Of a stretch of 64,000 nucleotides of DNA, positions 46,416 through 57,216 are shown piece after piece. Below the pieces are notes generated by a model. That model did no database searches. It was not told where the DNA came from and saw only the letters and a program-made list of their open reading frames with translations. Every line of letters starts with the position of its first letter. Position 1 is the stretch's first letter. A program made the translations under genes and the position numbers. This DNA is from Rhabdophis nuchalis (Eukaryota > Chordata > Lepidosauria > Squamata > Natricidae). The DNA lies in NCBI GenBank assembly GCA_039707465.1, contig CM077658.1:12150574-12214573 (forward strand), in the 5' to 3' direction.

Positions 46416-46481
<66 letters not shown>
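46331..46481. repeat. Compound tetranucleotide array (TCTG)(CCTA)(TCTA)
   Basis: About 7 TCTG units, about 14 CCTA/CTAC units and about 16 TATC units, with sharp transitions. The last block is (GATA)n on the minus strand, the Bkm-type motif of snakes. Confidence 0.95.
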
Positions 46482-46482
<1 letters not shown>

Positions 46483-47982
46483 GGATCCCAACTAACCACC
46501 CAGTATATCTTGTATTGGTTCTTCAATTTTAATGAAAGAAGAACCAAGAGAAAATTTCTCAAGATAGTATAAATGCCTTCCAAGAAAAGTAGAATTAATC
46601 TCTGTCATGAACAATGAACAGTTTTCAGAGTAATGCTCAGATTTTAATGGATAGTTTATTCCATGAGGAACAATTTGGAAAAGAACAGATAAAAGATTAG
46701 CCTCTGGTTTGTGAGTAAAGTATTCATTGAAGATTACAATGGAACCAGTCTGCAGGTAACTGTAAAAGTGATTATCTGGTTCCCCTTTCATAGAAATCAA
46801 TGATTCTCTTGATTTCAAGATGTCACTGGGGCCAGCACTGTAAAATTTCCTGCTGAAAATTATTAAGAGATATTGTCAGCCTATCTCTAGATATCATCCT
46901 AGATGGATGACTGTCATGAGTTAGTTGACTAGATCTACATACTGTACAAGATTATGGTTGAGTCATCTATCTTTATCTGAGTTCACCATCCACAATGGCT
47001 AGCTTAACACAACATGCTAAACCAAAGTTACATAAACGGCACTGCCTCTTGAACTTTTATACAAGGCAGGAACCCAATGAAAAGCTTATTCAAAATCCAT
47101 TGTAGGAGTTCATAGTGGAGTAGACAGTTGAGCTATTCTATTCTTGATAATTAAATAGCAGATTTTCATTAATAAGCTTAATTCTTACTAAGGGAGCGTG
47201 TGAGATAGTTATTCGTTTACTTACTAAATTTGTATGGCCACCTAGCTCATGAATGTGACTCTGGGTGGCTGACAATTATAATAGAGTTTAAAGAAATAAA
47301 CATGACCAAAATTAAAAACGGAACATAGCATCAAATAGCCAAGAATGCTCATTAACACTTAGACTAACTATGAAATAGACTCACCCATACTGTCAGTGGT
47401 TAGTATAATGGATTACACCAGGAAAGAATAATAGAGCAGATAAAAAGAAACTAATTCAAAAAGAAATTAATTCAGAAATGGTTTACAGGGAGGAAAAAGG
47501 AAAAGAGAAAAAAAAAGATAGGAAGCACAAACATCAATGAGAAGTAGACAGCAAATAATTGCTTAAAAAAAAACACCCTCAAATGAGCATGCAAAACATA
47601 GTTGAACACTAAGGTTGTTTTGCATATTTTGTAGTTTTAAGCTGCTGTTTTATTTGTATTATTATACTTCAGTTTTGTATTGTGGTATAGTTTTTTAAAG
47701 GGTCTATAAGTCACCTTGAAACTTTTGTTCTGAAGAACAACATATTTGCAAATAAATAAGCCCTCTTGGTAGATAGTTGCTCTCACTGATTATAATTGGG
47801 CTCCAGCTTTAATCAGCAACTTTTTGCATGTGGAAACGGAGTTCATTAAATTACCCACGCAAGTTAGTTGTTACTGAATTAGGTTGTGGGAAGAAATCTG
47901 TAAATTAATTGTAGCGTGCAATTCCAAAGAGAACAAAAATGACAGAAAGTCCTTCATTGGGTGTCATATATCAACACCTAAC

Positions 47983-48278
47983 TGGATGCGGTGGCTCAGT
48001 GGCTAAGATGCTGAGCTTGTTGATCAGAAAGGTTCACAGGTTGGGGATTTGAATCCTGAGTGCCGTGTAACAGAGTGAGCTCCCGTTACTTGTCCCAGTT
48101 TCTGCCAACCTAGCAGTTCAAAACAATGTAAAAATGCAAGTAGAAAAATAGGGACCGCCTTTGGTGGGAAGGTAACAGTGCTCTGTGGATCTTTGGCATT
48201 TAGTCATGCTGGCCACATGACCATGGAGACGTCTTTGGACAGTGCTGGCTCTTCAGCGTTGAAACGGTGATGAGCACT
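47983..48278 (+). mobile_element. Sauria SINE, 3'-truncated
   Basis: Head GCGGTGGCTCAGTGGCTAAG to body GCTCTTCAGCGTTGAAACGG; it stops at GATGAGCACTGG before the Bov-B-like tail. Confidence 0.85.
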
Positions 48279-48323
48279 GGTCTGGTCTCTGGGTGTTATG
48301 TGAATTTCGTTGTATGTGTAAAC

Positions 48324-49126
48324 CAGGGGTCTCAAACTCAATTTACCTGGGGGCTGCTGGAGGCAGAGTCTGGGTGATGCTGGGTCGCATAAGGGATTCC
48401 ACAAAAAACGTTAAAAAAAAATCCTCAAATGTCATCAACAGTTAATGATTTCTCCAATACATGAACTGTCCTGAACACATGAATGGAACATTGAATGAAG
48501 ATCATGAACAGTTCCTCAGAACATGGCTTCTCCAGCTTACTCCTTGCTGCCAGAGACTTGACAACGCTTCCTCTCACATACCTGAGCCACGTTTGGCTTG
48601 AGAGAGGAGGCACTTGAGACCCTCAGTATGGCTTGAAGATGATCATCTGTAAGTCTGGACCTGTACTTGGACTTGTTAAAGTTCAGGGTGGAGAAGAACG
48701 TTTTGCACAAATATATGCTCCCAAAAAGGCGTAGCTCTTGTTCAACATTTCATAGAAGTGTTTAGCCAGCTAGCGACGCATGGAGAACGTTTCGACGTGT
48801 GACGTCATTTCTGCTTCTACTTCTCACAACAGCATGGCGGATGATGAACAGCCTGGTAGCAGTCACTTTTCTCTGTGTTTGATCGTGGCATTTGTTGATG
48901 GTAGAAAGTACCGGAATGGCGACCGCAAAAAAGGGCGACTGCTACCGGACTGTTCGTCTTCCGCCGCAATGTCAGCCACGACGAGGAACGGCGGGCGGGA
49001 CTTCCTTCAGAGGTCCACTCCCCCTGCAGGCCGCACTAATATTATACTTTCATAACACGGTGGGGGCCACAAGATACCGTCCTGCGGGCCGCAATTGGCT
49101 CGCGGGCCACAAGAATGAGACCTCTG
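48324..49126 (-). mobile_element. hAT transposon copy with transposase remnant
   Basis: 803 bp flanked by a perfect 8-bp duplication GTGTAAAC (48316-48323, 49127-49134). Ends CAGGGGTCTCAAACT and, complemented, CAGAGGTCTCATTCT. It carries a transposase C-terminus on the minus strand and is internally deleted relative to an autonomous hAT. Confidence 0.9.
48537..48749 (-). pseudogene. hAT transposase C-terminal (dimerisation) remnant
   Basis: A 70-codon stretch open from just after a TGA (48752-48750) to a TAA at 48539-48537, with no ATG start. It reads ELRLFGSIYLCKTFFST, then FNKSKYRSRLTDDHLQAILR and SLKPNVAQVCERKRCQVSGS. The pattern of an FGS.YLC helix followed by KYRSRLTD.HL is typical of the hAT C-terminal dimerisation region of Charlie/ZBED-like transposases. 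The catalytic DDE region is absent, so the remnant is non-functional. It lies within the 8-bp-flanked hAT element. Confidence 0.75.
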
Positions 49127-50323
49127 GTGTAAACTGTGTATATACGTACAATGACAATAAAGTAAAGTAACAATGAAGGAATCTGCTTGGAATACTAACT
49201 GGCTTTCTTGGGTTTTGGGCGTGACACACATTCAATCCCATTCCTGTGGATTTCCTTGGAAGAACTCCTATTTGTTTCTTTTCTAGTGAACATCTTGGCT
49301 TGGAATCTATCCAAACATAGCTTCTGTAGAAATCCAAAGATAATGCTAGATAAAGAAGGACTAGGATCAGGTGTTGTTTTTTTTAACAGAGAACTTTTAT
49401 TTTTTAAATTGGAATTCACTCTTTGTACTTATTTCTATCTCTTTAAGGTCAGTCTGTATTGAAGACAATGATCAAATTGTTAAAATTACTACTGAAGTAG
49501 ATGAGTGTAATTATAATTGCAGGCTCCAGCCCATAGGTTCGTGAGGGGCAGAATGTCCTTGGTGACTTGCTGCTGACCTTCAGAGATAATGTTCTTGAGA
49601 AAAGGGGGAAAAAACTTTTTAGAGCATCTTTCACAACCCTAAAACAAGAGAAATCTATTTAGATGACCAATATATGTTCTAAGAAGCATTTTGAATTTTG
49701 CAGATAGCAATTAACAAATGGAGTGTTGGCAGTTTAATTCATACTACAGGGCATAAGTTCAGGACAAAAATGCTGTTTTGTATTTCATTTTCAGTAGCCT
49801 AATTGCAGGGGAAAATAAAAATGGTAACACAGAGCTTTAAAATTAAAGCTATATTGAGTTTGGTCAGCTTTTACTGAAAGACACACCCAGGTCATGGCTG
49901 CAAACTCAGTTGAAGTGCTTTCTGCTTATCTGGGTAGTCTACTTATTCCAAATATGCAAACCGGCTACCCATAAATTCCAAGTGGCCCTCAGTTTGCCAT
50001 GATAGACAGAGGATTAGCTGCGTTCTAGAAAATAGCAGATGCATACCACATAGCAAACACTTCGCTTGGTGATCCAAGATCTCCATAGAGCCAAGGGCTT
50101 AATTATATTCCCCTTTTGCCAAAAAAGAAAAAGAAAAGAAAGAAGTCTGTATTTTCTTTTCTCCAATCGTTCTCATTCAGACTCACAGAGAAGGAGTTAC
50201 TTTTGGAGGAAGTAGGAAAAGAAAAGAGAAGGTTGCTGAAGTTTTCATTTATTTGCTCATCTCAGCTCTTTGTATGTAGCTTAGTCAATGGAGCTTATGT
50301 AGAACAAAGCAACAGGGTTTATG

Positions 50324-50678
50324 CAGTGGTGGGATTCAGCCAGCTCGCACCTATTAGGGAGAACTGGTTGTTAACTTTCTAAGTAGTTTGGAGAACCGGT
50401 TCTTCTAAACTTCTTTAGGTTTTTTTCCACTTTACAGGGCTAATCCTGTAAGGAAGACAGGAAGAAAACTTTCTAACCTAATCTTTATTGCCCTGCTTAC
50501 AAAAAGTGCCTCTCTGGTTAACCCTTATTACGTTGTAACAGCTAAGGCGAAGCGCCCATCAATGTGAGTGACATTGAGTTGACCATTCCCACCCAGTCAC
50601 ATGACCACTGAGTCACACCTACCCAGCTGGTCATTAGGGCAGAGAAACGGTTGTTAAATTATTTGAATCCCACCCCTG
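50324..50678. mobile_element. hAT-type MITE
   Basis: 355 bp with ends CAGTGGTGGGATTCAGCC and, complemented, CAGGGGTGGGATTCAAAT. Flanking duplication GGTTTATG/GGGTTATG (50316-50323, 50679-50686), 7 of 8 matching. No coding capacity. Confidence 0.8.
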
Positions 50679-50700
50679 GGGTTATGCTTGGGCTGCTATG

Positions 50701-50846
50701 TGGTTTTGAACTGCTAGGTTGGCAGAAGCTGGGACAAGTAACGGGAGCTCACTCTGTTATGTGGCACTAGGGATTCGAACCGCTGAACTGCTGACCTTCT
50801 GATCGTGAAGATCAGCATCTTAGCCACTGAGCCACCATGTCCCTTC
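50701..50846 (-). mobile_element. Sauria SINE 5' half
   Basis: Minus-strand head and first body segment (GGGACATGGTGGCTCAGTGG to CCAACCTAGCAGTTCAAAA). The tail half is missing. Confidence 0.85.
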
Positions 50847-52879
50847 ATTGGGTGTGCCTATTTCCACTAAATCTGGAATTTAGTACATCCCTCCCCATTA
50901 GGAGATTTAAACTGACTTCCAGGTGAACTTTTAATCCTAAGTGACACAGTCAAGATCACCAGGGCATATGTAAGATGGTGTGATGTCCTTTGTAGAATCA
51001 TCCATTTTACAGCGTAAATCTACAACATAAAACTAGCCTGAATTATGGGGGAAGAAAATGCACCCAAGATTTAATCAATAACTATATTTCAATTTAGGTT
51101 AGGTACCTCACTTGAAGTGAGAAAAATTGTGCACTTTCAGCCAAGAGAATTTGTCTTCAATGTTTTTATATAATGGAAAGAGAAAAGGTACAAACATTTT
51201 CTTTAACATATCTAGGCCAAGTATGTTGGAATTTCTGTGGCAATACCTTTTTAATGAACACATTTCTTTTGTTCTGAATGTTGTTAGAGGGGCACTCTAG
51301 TGACTTCTTCCAGTTTTCATGGACACTTAGTTTGGAACTGCTGATCTGTGAAGACTTGCCCCAATAATGATGACCCAGGGACCTTGGTGGCCAAGTGACA
51401 ATTTGAACCAATGTTTCCCCAATTTATTCTGATAATCTGGCTATTTGTTTACCATATTAATTTTGTGCTTCCTTATTACTTTCAGTCAACCTTCTTTATG
51501 AGCTGTAACTCTTGAAAGTGACAGTAGCTACGGTGGGGAGTGGATGGTTTTGCCCACAGAACTTAGCTCCTATTTATGCGCAAATGAGCCTTCGTACACT
51601 TGCCCACTGCTTGCATGGCGCAGTTCACAATGGACTGTAGACTGGTACTCATTCACAGTCCAGGGTTTGGAACCCCTACTTTAGACTGTGGGGGAACCCA
51701 AGAAAAACAATGTAGGGAAGGTTAAAAAAAATCATTATCACTTCTAAAAATCCACAGGATTTCCCTAGCTGCCTTTCATTTGATATTTCTCTTGTTCATC
51801 TTAGGGCAAAAGCAGGCAAACCTTGGAAGCCCATAAGCAGATTTAAGATTTTGAAAGTATGCGTACTCGCAAAGCATCCACTTATCAAGGGGTAAAAGAT
51901 AATTTGGCAGATCCTGCTATCACATCTAATCTAATCTCACAAAATTGTTCCTGTTAACCAGTTCCCTTCTCCTTTACCAATCCATGATTTTCCCTTGTTC
52001 TTGTCCAAGCAGCATTTGGGATTTTCTTGAATGCTTTTTATTCTTATTCCTGTTATAATTTTAATGCTAAGAAACGGTACAATATTTTGCTTTTGAGGTT
52101 TGTCAACTGCTTCGTCTTCCTTCACAAAACAAAAACAAAATCCTCACCAAGAAATTAACGAACCCACACGAGGCAGGGAATCAAACGTTCCAATCAAGTG
52201 GTCAATTTGGATTGAATTGACAAATCAATGCCATTGCTTGTGAATTCGTTCAAGCATGTCCTGAAACCTTGCTGCTTTCCCTCCCCAACTCCCATCAAAT
52301 CAACTCTTGAAATTGGATTGAATGAATTGAATGAACCCATTTCAAAATCTGAATCCTACTGATTGTTCAAAATGGAATAGGTTTTGAAGTAATTCGCACC
52401 TCCATGTAATGATCAGACTCCCCAATGGAAATTGCCAGGTGTTTCTGAGTCACTAGCAGAGGAATTGATCCGTTTCAATCAGTACTTGTACCATGATTAT
52501 CTCCATTAATAAACACAGTTTACTTTCATAGTGTGGTTTATATATGTATCGTACCTCTCTTGAACAAGTCAGGGCAAACAAAAAAGAATGGAAAACGCTT
52601 GTGTCATTTGGTATATTTCTAACCTGCATGCTACACTTGCCCAGTTCAGTGAATTTTTAAAATTAGAATTGAATGAGATCTTTGGGGCTCAACGATGTTT
52701 TTTTCAAATGGCAACTGGATTTCGTATGTTTCTGCTTGAAGATGTTTCTCTTCTCATCCAAGAAGCCTCTTCAGTTCTTCAGCTTCTTCGGTTCTCTGCA
52801 CTGTTTCTGTTACTTTGCTAAAAGAGAACGACAGTAGAGTATCTTCTTTGTTGTCAGTTAGAATAGCAAATACACAGAT

Positions 52880-53483
52880 AAACGGTAGAGACCTTCACAT
52901 TTCTAGATTCCATCATCTCTCAAGACCTAAAATGGACACCTAACATCAAAAACACTACCAAAAAAGCACAACAAAGAATGTTCTTTTTGCACCAACACAG
53001 GAAGGTCAAGCTGCCCAAAGAGCTGTTGATACAGTTCTATGGAGGAATTATTGAGTATGTCATCTGCACCTCCATAACTCTGGTTTCGCTCTACAACCCA
53101 ACAAGACAGACACAGACTTCAGAGGATAATTAGAACTGCAGGAAAAACAATTACTACCAACCTGCCTTCCACTGAGGACCTGTATACTGCACAAGTCAAA
53201 AAGAGAAAAATATTTACAGTAATATTTACCGTGAGAATATTTACAGACCCCTCGTATCCTGGACCTAAATTGTTTCAACTCCTACCCTCAAAATGCTGCT
53301 ATAGAGCACTGCACACCAAGACAGCTAGACATAAGAACAGTTTTTTTCCAAACGCCATCACTCTGCTAAACAAATAATTCCCTCAACATTGCCAAACTAT
53401 TCACTATTTACTATGCATTACTATTACTACTAGTCTTCTCGTCATTCCTATCACCCATCTCCTCTCACTTATGACTGTATGAC
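52880..53483 (+). mobile_element. CR1/L3-type LINE 3' fragment
   Basis: Reads TFTFLDSIISQDLKWTPNIK, then KKAQQRMFFLHQHRKVKLPK and ELLIQFYGGIIEYVIC in one frame. It later shifts frame and reads CYRALHTKTARHKNSFFPNA and ITLLNK, followed by the same UTR start as 20898 (ATCACTCTGCTAAACAAATA). It lacks the (ATTCT)n end because Bov-B adjoins it at 53484. Confidence 0.7.
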
Positions 53484-53669
53484 TGTCATGATCCCATGGA
53501 CAACATTCCTCCAGGCCTTCCCGTCCTCTACCATCCTCTGGAGTCCATTTAAGCTCATGCCGACTGCTTCAACTCCATCCATCCATCTCATTCTTTGTTG
53601 TCCCCTTCTTCTTTTGCCCTCAGTCTTTCCTAGCATGAGGCTCTTCTCCAGCGAGTCCTTCCTTCTCAT
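53469..53669 (-). pseudogene. Bov-B LINE ORF2 C-terminal remnant
   Basis: 66 open codons: RRKDSLEKSLMLGKTEGKRR, GQQRMRWMDGVEAV and EDGKAWRNVVHGIM. This is the characteristic C-terminal region of the RTE/Bov-B reverse transcriptase polyprotein. The same RMRW block appears at 35170 in the first Bov-B copy. The last few codons run past 53484 into adjacent LINE sequence, so the natural end is lost. Confidence 0.8.
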
Positions 53670-54410
53670 TAGGTGGCCAAAGTACTTGAGTTTCCTCTTC
53701 AGGATCAGGCCTTATAAAGAGCAGTCAGAGTTGATCTCCTCTAGGACTGACCAGTTTGATCATCTTGAAGTCCAAGGGACTTGGAGGCGTCTTCTCCAGC
53801 ACCATAGTTCAAAGGCCTCCATTCTTTGGCGCTCAGCCTTTCTTATGGTCGTTCTAACGACCATCTTTAAAGCGCTCCATGGCTCGGGGCCTAGTTATAT
53901 GCGAGACCGCCTCCTGCCCCATACATCCCTTAGACCGATACGCTCCCACAGAGAGGGCCTCCTCAGGGTGTCGTCGACCGGACAATGCCGACTGGCGACA
54001 CCCAGGGGGAGAGCCTTTTCTGTGGCGGGACCAGCCCTTTGGAACGACTTGCCCCCTGAACTCCGTACCATTTCTGACCTCCGCCTCTTCCGCAAGTGTC
54101 TGAAGACACACCTATTCCAACTAGCAGGCCTTGCGTAGCCTCCAATACTGACTCGTAGATAGTTTTAAAATGGGGATTTTAATTCGGTTTTAGCACAGGC
54201 CTTTAGTTGAATAAGTTTTTAAAAAGAAAAAAGTTTTTATATGTTTGTATGTTTTTAATGTTCCTGTGCGCCGCCCTGGGTCCGTTTGGAGAAGGGCGGG
54301 GTATAAATTCAATAAATAAATAAAAATAAATAAATAAAATAAATTATGGTCCAACTTTCACAGCCATCCATGGCAACTGAGAAAAGTTTTGGTCTACTAG
54401 TCATCTAATT
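53484..54410 (-). mobile_element. Bov-B (RTE) LINE fragment, split by L2
   Basis: Minus-strand Bov-B in two parts, 53484-53850 and 54352-54410, separated by a plus-strand L2 insertion. Across the gap the sequence continues GGTCCAACTTTCACAGCCAT as in 35828-35850. Left neighbour is the CR1/L3-type LINE. Confidence 0.85.
53851..54343 (+). mobile_element. L2-clade LINE 3' fragment with 8-bp target duplication
   Basis: Starts ACCATCTTTAAAGCGCTCCA-like and ends in GGGCGGGGTATAAATTC plus an (AAAT)n tail. TTATGGTC occurs at both ends (53843-53850 and 54344-54351). The pre-insertion Bov-B site can be read directly from the copy at 35800-35830. The ORF2 terminus is open to the stop at 54138. Confidence 0.9.
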
Positions 54411-55386
54411 GAAACCACTCATATACATGTTGTGGCTGCAGGCTGGAAAGGAGGAAGTCTAAAGGAATGGGAGGGGAAGACTCTAATGAATTTATATATA
54501 ATACAGATATTAAATACAAATAATTACTTTAAAGTACCCCACTAGCTATGTCTCCCTTTGGGCTCAGTTGAACATTTACAATTGGATGGAAATTTTTTAG
54601 AGCGGCTTTATAGACTAGACCCCAAGCAGTGAGAAAAGCTTTAGATCAAAATGCAAAGAGGAAGACAGGAGGCAGTGGATGTGAACGTAAATTTGTACCT
54701 TCATATATTCACTGCATGCCTGAAAAGGACTAAGTTGTCTCACAGAATTACAATCAACCTCTTACCATTTAGAAAGACCAGGAGAAAGTAAAAGGGCCAT
54801 GTATGCATATGCATGAAGATCATGCTTCAGGTGCTCAGTTTCTCTGGAGCCCCACTATTTTAAAATACTTTACTGGTTCTACATATGGAGAAAAGACTTT
54901 TAAGTGCAATTAAATCAACCTGTGTATTAGGCATGCTGTCAACACAGGAAAATCTCTCGCAATTTCTTTAAAAAGAATATCTGTCCTCTGATTATAACAC
55001 AGTTTTAGTTATTTCGCTGTGATTTATTTTTTAAAAAGCCAATCATCGAATTTCAAATATATTTTGGGATAACTTTTTTTGGGGGGGGGGAGGCTGCTTA
55101 TCTTAGAATCCATATAAAAATTAATTTGTGGGTCATATTGAATGATTGCTTACCTGCTTCATCTGCACATATATTTTATGCAAATTTCGAAAGAGGACCA
55201 ATGAGTGTAAATCAATGCTGAAACTCATTCTGCTTTCTAAGCTGCAGCCTTGTCCCCTAATAACATCCCCTGCAGCATTCCTTAAATAAAATCTGGTAAG
55301 AGATGTCAGTAAATCAAAGAAACTCATCTGAATTTTCAGGAAATTGTTTACGGATACTAATAGTTTTCTGAAAAGGAGGAAAAGCA

Positions 55387-55432
55387 GGTTGGACTAGAAG
55401 ACCTACAAGGTCCCTTCCAACTATTGTAAAAT
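55387..55432 (+). mobile_element. CR1 3' tail only
   Basis: A ~46-bp CR1 3' end (GGTTGGACTAGAAGACCTAC, then CAAGGTCCCTTCCAACTATT) without coding sequence: extreme 5' truncation. Confidence 0.8.
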
Positions 55433-56642
55433 AGGAAGGGAGAGAAGATATTCATTGCTAAATCTGGAAACCGATTTGAAGTTGGCTGGGGAAACTCATG
55501 GGTCTAAGCAAGATTCTTCAAATTGCCCTAGCTAAAAATTTATATGGATTTTTTTTTTGTTCAATATAATCTATGAAGAATTCCCAGAGCAGAAACCCTG
55601 TGATGTTGCTAAAAGCTCTTTGCATTATGCAGTTTATTTTTCAATATGGGGCATTTCTTTTGTTGCATTGTAGTCTTTTCTTTCTCTCTTTCACTCTCAT
55701 TCTAGTGGAGGGGGGGGGAGTGCATTTTTTTTAAAGGAATTTGGAGGAAAGAAAAATACAAATGGAGAGCATGATGGTTGAAACATCTCAAAAGTACATT
55801 TTCCTCACAAGTAGTTAAAAATCAGTTTCTCTAAAGTCACTTTTAATCATAAATTCATTACAAGCTGGCATCTAGCTATACAATGCAAAACAATCACAAA
55901 ATTATTTTGAATTTTTGTTCTTTAATATTAAGTGGTTTAAAGTTTTTTTCCCCTTTTTAGTAATGTTTTAACTGATGAGCTGTTAATTAAGAGTGTAATG
56001 GTTTTTTTTCTGAATAAATACCCATATTTTGGCAAGCAACATCTCCTATATATGTGTATTTATCTCCATACATTTATTTATTTAAAATGGTAAATATGGA
56101 TGCCATCATTCAAGGAAATCAAAAGTAGAATGCAGTTCTAGTTCCTGGGGATTATGCTAGAAAGATTTAGATTTTATTCTCTTCTCCTTCCCTAAGCCTA
56201 TTGTAATTTATGATAGAATAATTACATAACCAATCATATAGGATGGCTATGGTTTTGGTCACTGCTGTTTCTCTTTGTCTGAATAGCTCGGTACAACATT
56301 ATTATCTAGTCCCCAGGCAAGATATATTGTGGTTTTACTCATCTCCTAACCTGTATTACTTATGACAGCTGTCCCGTTGTATTGTATCTTATTCTCAGGC
56401 CGGTACTGACATATAATCTGCAGATGAGGGATAGCAGATCATGTTCTATTGAGAAGTTAGCCATAAGCTTCTGTCATCAGCTTTTTCTCGAAACAGAAGC
56501 AAAATTTTGCTTGAAGTGTACAAATGCTGAAATAGATCTTAGCTAATTCAGATCTTCTGAACTGTCTCTGTATGTTTCTCTGTCACACACACAGAGATCT
56601 ATCTATCCATCCCAAGTTATAATATCAGGCTTGATCCATTAA

Positions 56643-56800
56643 AGAGTAAAAGTAAAAGTCCCTTCACACATATATGCTAGTTGTTCCTGACTCTAGGGGT
56701 TGGTGCCAAAGAGCCAATGCTGTCTGAAGACATTTCCATGGCCATGTGGCCGGCATGACTAAATGCTGAAGGTGCGTGGAACCCCCACCAAAGGGGGTTG
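56643..56800 (-). mobile_element. Sauria SINE 3' half
   Basis: Minus-strand tail and body (CATTTAGTCATGCCGGCCAC to GTCAGGAACAACTAGCATAT, with a diverged CTTTTAC tail). Its 5' half is missing; the hammerhead-bearing repeat begins about 20 bp further on. Confidence 0.85.
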
Positions 56801-56840
56801 TTCTGATCACAGTTTCCTTCCTAAATAAATAAATAAGGAA

Positions 56841-56887
56841 GACTAGAATAGATCTATTTCGAGCTATTTAGCTCTCATCAGCTAGCC
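56841..56887 (-). ncRNA. Type I hammerhead ribozyme (copy 1)
   Basis: Minus strand, 5' to 3': stem I strand GGCTAG; core CTGATGA; stem II GAGCT-AAAT-AGCTC; core GAA; stem III ATAG-AT-CTAT (or three pairs with a GATC loop); cleavage-site T17 (ATT, allowed by the NUH rule); stem I closing strand CTAGTC. Stem I pairs over six positions, one of them G-U. All core bases of the hammerhead fold are present. Predicted cleavage is between the minus-strand bases complementary to 56847 and 56846. Short stem III and an open stem I are typical of hammerheads in Penelope-like elements and retrozymes. Confidence 0.8.
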
Positions 56888-57169
56888 ATACCCTTACTGG
56901 GATTCGAACCAGGGAAGTATTACATGTGAGGCAGTTGTAATTGCCACCAGACCACTGGTTCTATCCTGATCAGCTGAGACAGGGGAAATAAGTATATGCT
57001 TGTGTCACAACACCCTGGTAAGCCCCAATTAAGGGAGGAAGCATACTGCTTTCCTTTTCTGCCTTTCGGTTTATCACCAGAGACCATGCAGACAGAAAGC
57101 TATTTTTTCGTTGTCTTTTGTTTCCATGTGTGTTAGGTTTTTTGAGCTGATAAATAAATAAACAAGGGA

Positions 57170-57216
57170 GACTAGAATAGATCTATTTCGAGCTATTTAG
57201 CTCTCATCAGCTAGCC
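57170..57216 (-). ncRNA. Type I hammerhead ribozyme (copy 2)
   Basis: The 47 bases are identical to copy 1, with the same stems, core and ATT cleavage triplet. Predicted cleavage is between the bases complementary to 57176 and 57175. A minus-strand transcript cut at both sites would release a 329-nt monomer (57175 to 56847). Flanks differ slightly (ATAGCC here, ATACCC in copy 1), so the core has stayed identical while the surroundings changed. Confidence 0.8.

Noticed and set aside
49449..49634. Possible small exon on the minus strand
   Set aside because: 61 codons with no recognised domain and no clear splice context.
50701..50846. tRNA gene signal (A and B boxes)
   Set aside because: This and similar hits at 406-653, 6369, 23437, 42432, 47983 and 58029 are SINE heads, with no complete tRNA cloverleaf.
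51525..51690. Possible old hAT (Tip100-like) fragment near GGTTTGGAACCCCTA
   Set aside because: Only one end and some composition resemble the family; no duplication or second end found.
52735..52800. Possible Penelope-like terminal fragment (CTTCTCATCCAAGAAGCC)
   Set aside because: Too short and seen only once in this form.
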